Origin: Chloroflexota bacterium
GTDB lineage: Bacteria > Chloroflexota > Anaerolineae > Fen-1058
Assembly: GCA_016219235.1 (NCBI GenBank)
Contig: JACRBO010000650.1
Span: forward strand, 1-8,121
DNA length: 8,121 nucleotides
Direction of reading: 5' to 3'
Shown here: one piece after another, positions 1 through 6,300 of the stretch
Position numbering within the stretch: position 1 is the first letter of the stretch
Layout: every line of letters starts with the position of its first letter
Notes under the pieces: generated by a model
Databases searched by the model: none
What the model was told of the DNA's origin: nothing
What the model saw: only the letters and a program-made list of their open reading frames with translations
Position numbers and translations under genes: made by a program

Positions 1-282
1 AATCCACAGACGCACGTGCTGAGTGACGACGGCGAAACCGCCGTGATCGAAGTCACGGGCATGGTGTGCGAGTGGGGTTGAGCGCGCAACGTGAAAGCCG
101 CTCTGTCAGAGCTGCCTAATGTATCGGAAGTGACGCACGACGCGGGGACGGATACATTCGTCGTGCGTCACACCGGCCAATTGACCGATGCGGCTCGCGC
201 CGTCAATGGCAAAGTGCTCTTTCGTTGGGCGCGGCGCTGGCTGGAAGCGTTGGCGCGCAAATTGCGACGTGCGACTGGATGA
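1..282 (+). CDS. HMA (heavy-metal-associated) domain protein with in-frame TGA, probable selenoprotein; 5' end outside window
   Basis: The reading frame enters from the left edge and stays open to the TGA at 280-282, apart from one TGA at 79-81. The visible part has 93 residues if the TGA is read. Residues 12-65 fit the HMA beta-alpha-beta-beta-alpha order: ETAVIEVTGMVCEWG, then the TGA residue (27), then ARNVKAALSELPNVSEV. In HMA proteins the GMxC motif is followed three or four residues later by a second Cys, and residue 27 falls on that position (C23-x3-U27). Such domains bind soft metal ions such as Cu, Hg or Zn and pass them to transporters. The tail after the domain is short, Arg-rich and amphipathic (FRWARRWLEALARKLRR). 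The HMA assignment is firm. Selenocysteine is inferred from the continued fold and the hairpin at 97-115. Alternatives are a TGC-to-TGA nonsense mutation or a sequencing error. A GTG at 91 could give a short product, but it would lack the metal site and has no good ribosome binding site. Confidence 0.72.
97..115 (+). promoter_or_regulatory. Candidate bacterial SECIS hairpin
   Basis: GCTCT (100-104) and AGAGC (108-112) form a perfect 5-bp stem around the triloop GTC (105-107). Across one C/T mismatch the stem continues with GC (97-98) paired to GC (114-115). The stem starts 18 bases and the loop 23 bases after the TGA at 79-81. As I recall the family rules, bacterial SECIS elements lie in the coding region just after the UGA, with the apical loop roughly 16-37 bases downstream and a G among the first two loop bases. 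This hairpin meets those criteria. Small hairpins are common in GC-rich DNA, so it supports rather than proves selenocysteine insertion. Confidence 0.5.
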
Positions 283-294
283 GGGAGCAAAGCC

Positions 295-390
295 ATGTCG
301 ATCGATCTGCAAACGTTGGTCATTGTGGGTTTGGCAGGCTACATTCTGGGCTTGCTCACGGCGCTGCGCATGGAGAGCAAACATCATTAG
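295..390 (+). CDS. Small single-helix membrane peptide (31 aa), hypothetical
   Basis: ATG at 295 opens a 31-residue frame ending in TAG at 388-390. A good ribosome binding site, GAGGG (281-285), lies 9 bases upstream of the ATG. The peptide begins MSIDLQ. Residues 7-24 are an uninterrupted hydrophobic helix with Gly residues (TLVIVGLAGYILGLLTAL). It ends in a short polar tail, RMESKHH. It starts 12 bases after the HMA gene stop on the same strand, so the two are probably co-transcribed. I do not recognise the family. Its place next to a metal-binding domain and its Met/His-containing tail make a role beside a metal transporter possible, but that is inference. The ribosome binding site, tight spacing and coherent helix argue that it is a real gene. 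Confidence 0.6.
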   Translation: MSIDLQTLVIVGLAGYILGLLTALRMESKHH

Positions 391-408
391 CGGTAGTACC
401 CGGCGCTG

Positions 409-423
409 CGGCACCTCGTGCCG
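409..423. repeat. GC-rich hairpin (6-bp stem, CTC loop)
   Basis: CGGCAC (409-414) pairs perfectly with GTGCCG (418-423) around a three-base loop. It lies 19 bases after the stop of the small peptide gene, where a terminator would be expected. It is followed by A-rich rather than T-rich DNA on this strand, so an intrinsic terminator is not well supported. Confidence 0.4.
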
Positions 424-449
424 AATAGAAAAGGCGCCGGTCACAATCA

Positions 450-487
450 GGGCGGCGGCTGGCGTGGGCGCGCTTGAGCCGCCGCCC
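450..487. repeat. Perfect 11-bp inverted repeat
   Basis: GGGCGGCGGCT (450-460) is the exact reverse complement of AGCCGCCGCCC (477-487), with a 16-base loop. This is the longest perfect stem in the gene-free stretch 391-640. There is no T tract after it. It may be part of a structured RNA or a repeat element. Confidence 0.5.
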
Positions 488-521
488 GCCAACAGCGCCA
501 TCGGTTGCGCCAGGCGGCCCG

Positions 522-586
522 CCGTGGCTTCGCCACGGGCACGGGCAAACCGACGGCCAGTGGTGTCAAACCCGCGAAGCGGGTTT
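522..586. repeat. REP-like inverted pair of triloop hairpins
   Basis: Two perfect hairpins lie 29 bases apart. The first is CCGTGGC/GCCACGG with loop TTC (522-538). The second is AAACCCGC/GCGGGTTT with loop GAA (568-586). Their centres carry the same heptamer in opposite orientations: GCTTCGC at 527-533 and GCGAAGC at 574-580. A head-to-head pair of short hairpins between genes is the layout of REP/BIME elements. The second hairpin runs into TTT, so it could also act as a weak terminator for the genes on its left. Confidence 0.5.
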
Positions 587-593
587 CCTGATC

Positions 594-622
594 ATTGCCG
601 TCGATTTGTAATCGATGGCAAT
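594..622 (+). repeat. 13-bp stem-loop in the leader of the DUF1992 gene
   Basis: ATTGCCGTCGATT (594-606) pairs with AATCGATGGCAAT (610-622). The 13-bp stem has a single G/T pair and a TGT loop. It ends 18 bases before the ATG at 641 and leaves the GAGG ribosome binding site (630-633) exposed. If transcribed, it would be a stable structure at the 5' side of that gene. It could serve as a leader stem, an mRNA stabiliser or part of the repeat cluster to its left. Confidence 0.5.
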
Positions 623-640
623 CGGGCGCGAGGCGATAGC

Positions 641-1078
641 ATGCCACTATTCGATATCGAAGAGCACATCCAGAAAGCGCAAGCAGCGGGCGAATTCGAT
701 CAGCTGCGCGGCAAGGGCAAACCGTTCACGCACCTCGATACCGATCCGTTTGAGCATCTGGTGCAAGAGCAGGGCGTGACGCCGCGCTGGCTGGAGAAAG
801 AGCACGAGATTCGCGGCAAGATCGAGATCGCGCGGCAGGCCGTCAAGCGCACGTATGAGTGGGTGATGCAGACGTGGGGCAGCGGCAGCGTCGATTGGCA
901 TTACGCGCACGATGAGTGGCGCAAGGCGCAGCACATTTTTGCGCAGCGTCTCGACGAGATCAATCAACTCATCCGAGCCTTCAATCTGGATTTGCCGGAA
1001 CCCTTGCGCCACTTGCAGCGCTTTCCTTTGAAGATCGACGAGGAGTTAGTGCGGCTGGGTTTGACCGAGAAGTTTTGA
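641..1078 (+). CDS. DUF1992 / DnaJ homologue subfamily C member 28 conserved-domain protein
   Basis: This 145-aa protein starts at ATG 641 behind GAGG (630-633). The frame is open further upstream, but there it crosses the hairpin cluster and the HMA gene out of frame, so the short start is chosen. The N-terminus carries the family signature: IEEHIQKAQAAGEFDQLRGKGKP (residues 6-28), matching the known pattern of an acidic helix, then GEFD.LpGkGkP, then an acidic turn and a P-x-W motif (TPRW at 47-50). The rest (51-118) is long charged helices, probably coiled, followed by RFPLKIDEELVRLG. Members of the DJC28_CD family (DUF1992, PF09350) include E. coli YhdN. In eukaryotes the domain follows a J domain, but no J domain is present here. 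The exact function is not established. The family assignment is firm from the signature. The protein is soluble, with no signal peptide or membrane segment. Confidence 0.88.
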   Translation: MPLFDIEEHIQKAQAAGEFDQLRGKGKPFTHLDTDPFEHLVQEQGVTPRWLEKEHEIRGKIEIARQAVKRTYEWVMQTWGSGSVDWHYAHDEWRKAQHIFAQRLDEINQLIRAFNLDLPEPLRHLQRFPLKIDEELVRLGLTEKF

Positions 1079-1080
1079 CA

Positions 1081-1283
1081 CGCACCACGCACCACGCAAC
1101 ACGCGATGCAGGATGCAAGAGGCAGGATGCAGGTTCCAGGAATGCAGGCTGGATTCCCGCCGAAAGCGCGCGGGAATGACTTACTTATACGCACCACGCA
1201 ACACGTGCTGCCGCTTGCATCCTGCTTCTTGCATCGTATTCTGCCGCTTGCTTCTTGCCTCTTGCATCGTATTCTGCCGTTTG
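1081..1283. repeat. Composite intergenic repeat element (direct, inverted and 33-bp tandem repeats)
   Basis: No convincing gene lies between 1079 and 1345. CGCACCACGCAACACG occurs twice (1088-1103 and 1190-1205). GCAGGATGCA occurs at 1108-1117 and 1122-1131, with an inverted copy at 1216-1225. GATGCAAGAGGCA (1112-1124) is the exact reverse complement of 1256-1268. Between the arms is a hairpin, ATTCCCGC (1153-1160) with GCGGGAAT (1170-1177). A 33-base unit is repeated in tandem at 1208-1240 and 1241-1273, differing at three positions, with the start of a third unit at 1274. The mix of low-complexity words (gcaccacgca, ttgcatcctg) resembles dispersed intergenic repeats. Open frames through this stretch are translations of the repeats and are not genes. 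Confidence 0.7.
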
Positions 1284-1308
1284 ACACCCCCCGCGCCTGT
1301 GATACACT
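1281..1308 (+). promoter_or_regulatory. Sigma70-type promoter for the ATPase-kinase gene
   Basis: A perfect -35 box, TTGACA (1281-1286), is followed after 16 bases by TACACT (1303-1308). A TG one base before it (1300-1301) gives an extended -10. The predicted start of transcription is near 1315-1317, about 30 bases before the ATG at 1346. The spacer contains a C6 run (1287-1292). Confidence 0.65.
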
Positions 1309-1314
1309 TTCGCC

Positions 1315-1330
1315 CCGATAGATCTATCGG
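1315..1330. promoter_or_regulatory. Perfect 16-bp palindrome, candidate operator
   Basis: CCGATAGATCTATCGG reads the same on both strands. It begins 6 bases after the -10 box, so it covers the likely start of transcription, and ends 15 bases before the ATG of the ATPase-kinase gene. This position is typical of a repressor site for a dimeric DNA-binding protein. As RNA it could also form a short 5' hairpin. No regulator gene for it is visible in the window. Confidence 0.5.
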
Positions 1331-1345
1331 CCGACAGGTCGCACT

Positions 1346-3265
1346 ATGAGCCAGATCCGCACTCCCTTCTTTAACCGCCAACGCATCACCGATTCCGCTT
1401 ACTTCATCGGCCGCCAGCGCGAGTTGGAACGGCTGTACAGCGCCATCGCCACCCAGCAATGCGTGTCGATCGTGGGCGAGCGTAAGTTGGGCAAGAGTTC
1501 GCTGCTGACTCACCTCACCGACACCGAGACACTGCGCTCCTTCGGCTTTGATCCAGAACAGTATCTGTTCGTGTATCTCGATCTGGAAGGGTTGGCTTCG
1601 GCGCGGCGCGATGATTTCTGGATCGAGCTGCTGGACCCGATCGCCGCACAGCTGCCCGCCGGCGATCTGGCGCAAATGATTCAACGCCTGATCGACGCGG
1701 GCGACATCCGCTTTTTGACCGCACGGCGCGCTTTACGCCGCATCCGCGATGCGGGCCTGCAACTGGTCTTGATGCTGGACGAGTTTGAATCGCTGGCGCG
1801 CAATGCGCAGTTCGAGCCGGACTTTTATGGCGAACTGCGCAGCCTGGCGGGCGAACTGGGCAGTGTCATTCTCACGGCGTCCAAGCGCAGTTTATATGAT
1901 TTGACCTACGAACATTCCAGCACGCTGTCTTCGCCCTTCTTCAATATCTTCTCCGAATTGCCGCTGGGTTTACTGTCCGATGAGGATGCCCGTTCGATTT
2001 TGATCGAACTATCAAAGCGCAGCGATCAGCCGTTCTGTGCCGATGAAGTGCAGTTCGCCATCGAGCTGGCGGGGCCGCATCCATTCTTTGTGCAGGTGGC
2101 GGGTCAACATCTGTATGACACGCCGGGCCGCGGCGCGCCGCGCTCGTCTGAAATTTATGACGTCATTCGCAAGCGCTTCTCGGCCGAAGCGGAAGATCAC
2201 TATCGCTACATCTGGGCCGCGTTGGACGCGAGTGAACAATCGGGGTTGTGGGCGCTGCCCCATGCGAGCGATGTTCAGCTGAAGGCGCTGCGTTCCAAGG
2301 GCCTCGTGCGCGAGATCGATCATCAAGCCGCGCCGTTTGGGCGGGCCTTCGCCGCCTTTGTCGATCGAGAACGACGCAAGCAACAGACCGCGCAACCCGA
2401 GACGGTGACGCCGTCCGGTGATCTGACCGGCAAGACACTGGGCGCGTATCGCGTGCTGGAGCCGCTGGGGCGCGGCGGCATGGCCGAAGTGTACAAGGGC
2501 TATCATCCGCTGCTCGATCGGTACGTGGCGCTGAAAGTGTTACACGCGCACTTCTCGGCCGATGCGCAATTTCAAGAGCGCTTCCAGCGTGAAGCGGCCA
2601 GCGTTGCCAGATTGCGGCATCCCAACATCGTGCAGGTACACGACTTTGGCCTGCAGGACAGCATCACCTTCATGGCGATGGAGTACATCCAAGGCATCAC
2701 GTTGAAAGAGCGCTTGATTGGTCTGCGCGCCGGCGGCGAAAAGATGCCGATTCTCGAAGCCGCCACGATCGTGCGCGAGGTGGCCGCCGCGCTCGATCAC
2801 GCGCACGAGCACGGCCTGGTACATCGCGATGTGAAACCGGCGAATATTCTGCTGCGCGACGGCGCGGATGAACACGCGGCGCGACAGGCCATTCTAACGG
2901 ACTTTGGCATCGCCAAGATTTTGGAAGGCGTGCAGTTGACGGCCACCGGCATGAGCATGGGCACGCCCGATTACATGGCCCCCGAACAAGTCAGCGGTGA
3001 TCCCGTGGGCGCGCAGACTGATGTGTACGCGCTAGGTGGGGTGTACTTCGAGATGCTGACGAATGTGCTGCCGTTCAGCGCCGATACGCCGATCGCGGTG
3101 CTGCTGAAGCATATGAGCGACGAGCCGCCTTCACCGCGCCTGCTGGTGCCCGATCTACCGGCGACCCTCGACGAGGTTTTGCACCGCGCGCTGGCCAAGA
3201 AGCCGCGCGAACGCTATGCCAGCGCGGGCGAATTTGCCGCCGCGATCGATGCTGCATTGGCCTGA
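1346..3265 (+). CDS. AAA_16/STAND-like ATPase fused to a Ser/Thr protein kinase (639 aa)
   Basis: This is a soluble two-module signalling protein. Residues 18-345 are a STAND/AAA_16-type ATPase: FIGRQREL (20-27) is the entry motif, GERKLGKSS (44-52) the Walker A and VLMLDE (141-146) the Walker B. GPHPFFVQVAG (243-253) is the helical-lid motif of this class, and a winged-helix-like region around 285-340 follows. After a polar linker comes a complete Hanks-type kinase (residues 368-639). It has the glycine loop LGRGGMAEVYKG (374-385), Lys397 in VALK, HRDVKPAN (493-500), DFG (519-521), APE (545-547) and the late Arg (KPRERY). All catalytic residues are present, so it should phosphorylate Ser or Thr. 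No membrane helix is seen; with the ATPase N-terminal and the kinase C-terminal, nucleotide state or oligomerisation may control kinase activity (inference). The start is ATG 1346 with AGG at 1336-1338. It probably shares a transcript with the next gene. Confidence 0.92.
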   Translation: MSQIRTPFFNRQRITDSAYFIGRQRELERLYSAIATQQCVSIVGERKLGKSSLLTHLTDTETLRSFGFDPEQYLFVYLDLEGLASARRDDFWIELLDPIAAQLPAGDLAQMIQRLIDAGDIRFLTARRALRRIRDAGLQLVLMLDEFESLARNAQFEPDFYGELRSLAGELGSVILTASKRSLYDLTYEHSSTLSSPFFNIFSELPLGLLSDEDARSILIELSKRSDQPFCADEVQFAIELAGPHPFFVQVAGQHLYDTPGRGAPRSSEIYDVIRKRFSAEAEDHYRYIWAALDASEQSGLWALPHASDVQLKALRSKGLVREIDHQAAPFGRAFAAFVDRERRKQQTAQPETVTPSGDLTGKTLGAYRVLEPLGRGGMAEVYKGYHPLLDRYVALKVLHAHFSADAQFQERFQREAASVARLRHPNIVQVHDFGLQDSITFMAMEYIQGITLKERLIGLRAGGEKMPILEAATIVREVAAALDHAHEHGLVHRDVKPANILLRDGADEHAARQAILTDFGIAKILEGVQLTATGMSMGTPDYMAPEQVSGDPVGAQTDVYALGGVYFEMLTNVLPFSADTPIAVLLKHMSDEPPSPRLLVPDLPATLDEVLHRALAKKPRERYASAGEFAAAIDAALA

Positions 3266-3269
3266 ATTT

Positions 3270-3335
3270 GATCCACGAATCTTCACGAATGACCGCTCAT
3301 TTTCGTTCGTGAAGATTCGTGTGTATGAGTGGATC
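3270..3335. repeat. Long inverted repeat between the two ATPase genes
   Basis: CACGAATCTTCACGAA (3274-3289) is the exact reverse complement of 3306-3321. Three more pairs inside, one of them T-G, extend the stem to 19 bp with a loop of about 10 bases. Outer arms GATCCAC (3270-3276) and GTGGATC (3329-3335) are also complementary, separated from the inner right arm by a 7-base insertion. The word cacgaatcttcacgaa is itself a near-repeat of cacgaa, which suggests a dispersed repeat. There is no T tract, so it may be an attenuator or RNA processing site that sets the ratio of the two proteins rather than a simple terminator. Confidence 0.7.
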
Positions 3336-3343
3336 GCAGTTTG

Positions 3344-6300
3344 ATGATCAAGCAATCGCTTGTCGCGGGACTCATCACCGGTTTGCTCACCAGCCTCGGG
3401 TTGATTTATCCGACGCTGGTGTTGGTGGTGTTCCGCGAGAATCCGGCCGGGTTTGGCGCGACCGACATCAATCGCACATCGGCGGTCAGTCTGGTTCTAT
3501 CCGGGGTCGTGCTGATCGTGGCCGTGTTGTTGACGGGTATCTATCCTGCGCTGCGATTGAAAGCAACCAGTTGGCGGGTCGGCTCACAGGCCGGTTTGCT
3601 CAGCGGTCTGCTTGCCGCCGTCGTGGTGTTCCTCGTGGTGGTGTCGCCTGCTAATGCGTGGCAGGCGACGGTGCCGTTGTTTTCGTTTCCCGCCCGATTG
3701 GATGGCACGCCCCCGCCGGACAGCTACGTCAACATCTTCTTGCAGCGCATCTTCGTCTATAGTTTTGTACGCGTGCTGCCCATTCTGCTGATCGCGGGCG
3801 GCGTCATCGGTTGGCTGACGGGCGGCCTCGTTGGCGCGCTGCGCCGTGAGGAGCGCCAGCCGGAGCCGGTGTTGATCGATCTGATCGACGAGCGGCGCGG
3901 GGCGCGCAAGTGGTTCGGGCGCAACGATGATACCGCGCGCGCGGGCCTGATCGCCGGGGTGTTGTGCGGCGGCCTGATCGTGCTGGCGTCGCTCTCGACG
4001 GCGGCCAGCGATCTGGCCGCGCAAGCGCCGCGCCTGGGCCTGCTGGTGCGCAATGCGCTATCGGGTGTGCCGGGGGCGGAACCGTTCATCAACAATTCTT
4101 TGAGCAACAGCCTGTCGCCGTTTGTGGTGATCACGCTGTTGGGGTTTGGCGGGTTGGCCGTGCTGCTGGTGCACGATCCGGCGCGGCGCTATGGATCGCG
4201 CATCGGCGCGGCGACGATCGCGGGCGGCTTCATGGGGCTGGCCGTGCTCTTCAACATTCAGCGGGTGATCAACCTTACGATCGGGCTGGGGCGCTACGTC
4301 GATTTTGGTCTGATTCCGGCGGAGTCGCTGGCTGACATCTTGCCGTGGTTCAGTTCACCCATCGTGATTGCGGGGATGTTCTTTCTCGCGCCGTTGGGCA
4401 TGGCGCTGCTGGTGGTAGGCGCGCTGATGACGGGGGGGGCAGCGCAGGGCATTCTATACGGCGTCTTCGCTTCGATCGTGATGCGGCGGCCGGTCGATCG
4501 GGCGGCCGCGGTGCGGCTGCAACTGCGCGAAGCGCCCGATCAGTTTTTGCCGCAACTTTACGCGCTGTATAACACGCGCGCTGATGCGGCCCGCATTCTG
4601 CCGCATTTAGCCTTTGATCTGCGTCGCCGCCAGCCGGACATGGCGCACGTGATCGCCGCGCATCATGTGGCTAGCACGGACGACGAGCGGGCGGTTGAGG
4701 CCGTGCCCGTGATCCATGCGGCCTTGAAGACCCAGACGCAATGGCGCTGGCAGGCGGAGTTGGGCGCGTTGTATCGCGTCCTGGACGCGGGGCTGCGCGC
4801 GCGCACGGTGGAGCAGATCGCCGACATCGAGCCGCTGCCGGAAGCGCAGACTTCGTCGTTGCCGCCTACACTCTCACGCACCAGCGAGGCCGTGACGCGC
4901 GTGTTGATCGAACTGCGCAAGCTGGAGCGCGTGGATGATGTCAATAGCAAATTGATCTTCCTCAACAACTCGCTCGACGCGATTCGCGCCGGGAAGCGGC
5001 ATTCGGACGCGATGCGCAGCGGCCATCTGCCGCCGCAGGAAGACTGGGCGCCGGTGGCCGAAATCTGGCGCAACGATCCGCAGCTGCAAGCCGTCAATCT
5101 GAAATTCAAGGCCATCAAAGATGTCAACGATCTGATGCCCGCGCTGCGCGAGTTGGGCAAGGTGGATTGGCGGCGCAACATCGATGCGACGATCCGTCGC
5201 AGCAAGGAAATCGATCGACCGGCCAACCGATCGTTTGCCACGGCTGCGCCGTATCCAGAGGCGGCGACGCTGCGGCAAATGCTGGATCAGTGGCAGAGCC
5301 TGGTCATGGAGCGCGTCAAGGACTTGCAGGGCCGCGCCGCGCTGGTCTCGACGATCAAGACGCGCCAACTCAGTTTTGCGCCCAATTTGGCGGTGACGCT
5401 GACCGTGAATAACAGCGGCCTCAACATCGCAGAGCAGGTGCGGCTGCGCCTGGCCGACGGCGAGGGCTATCGCGTATTAGACGGCGGCGAGCAGGCGATC
5501 GATCTGTTGACGGCGGGCAGCGCCCGTGATCTGGACGTGACCATTGAGCCGCTGACGCGCGATCGGGTGCGCTTGCAATGGCAGATCATCTACGATGACG
5601 CGGTGGATGATGATCGTACCGTCGAGTTCGCCGACGTGATCGAGTTGGCGGCGGACACGCAGCGCCCCTTCGTGCGCATCTTCCCCATTCCGTATGTCAC
5701 CGGTATGCCGCTCAAAACCGATCATTTGTTTGTGGGCCGCGCCGATGTGTTTGCCTACATTCAAGAGCACCTGTTTGGCGCGTATCAGAACAACGTCATC
5801 GTGCTGCACGGCCAGCGGCGCACCGGCAAAACGTCGATCTTGTATCGCTTGAAGAAAGTACTGGCCGACACGCACATCTGCGTGCTGGTGGACATGCAAG
5901 GCAAGGCCGCGCGTGGCACGCTGGATTTTCTATATTCGCTGGCGGATGACATCGCGTACGCGCTGGACGATCAAGACATCGCGGTGTCGCTGCCGGCCCG
6001 ATCGGACTTCGCCGAATCCCCGGAGTTTGTGTTCCGATCGCGCTTCTTGCGCAGCGTGGCGGAAGCGTTGCCCGTCGGCGCGAACGGTCAACCCAAACAT
6101 CTGCTGTTGATGTTCGACGAGTTTGAAGAGTTACAGAAGCGCGTGCAAGATGGCAAACTCGAACCGGAGATTTTTCCATTCCTGCGCAATTTGATGCAGC
6201 ATGAAGAATGTTTAGACTTCGTGTTTGCGGGGACGCACAAACTGGAAGAGTTGGGCGCAGAGTATTGGTCGATCCTGTTCAACATCGCGTCTTACAAGAA

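Noticed and set aside
79..81. TGA read as a sense codon genome-wide (alternative code)
   Set aside because: TGA properly ends the genes at 282, 1078, 3265, 6814 and 7530, so it is a normal stop here.
91..282. Separate 63-residue gene starting at GTG 91
   Set aside because: The same frame continues upstream into the first half of the HMA domain. The GTG start would remove the metal-binding motif and has no good ribosome binding site.
188..640. Long upstream extension of the DUF1992 frame
   Set aside because: It crosses the HMA gene out of frame, the small peptide gene and the hairpin cluster. The family signature begins right after ATG 641, which has a ribosome binding site.
1208..1283. Possible CRISPR array
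   Set aside because: The 33-base units are directly adjacent with no spacers, there are only two copies and a fragment, and no cas gene is in view.
1106..1349. Small open frames on both strands in the intergenic repeats
   Set aside because: Their translations only mirror the low-complexity repeats (Cys-, His- and Leu-rich) and have no ribosome binding site or domain.
3274..3321. Rho-independent terminator after the ATPase-kinase gene
   Set aside because: The stem is long but AT/GC mixed, and no T tract follows on either strand.
3584..5368. Long minus-strand frames opposite the large ATPase gene
   Set aside because: They are rich in Arg, Ala and His with no recognisable domain, as expected for the antisense of a GC-rich gene. 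The plus-strand frame has clear membrane helices and ATPase motifs.
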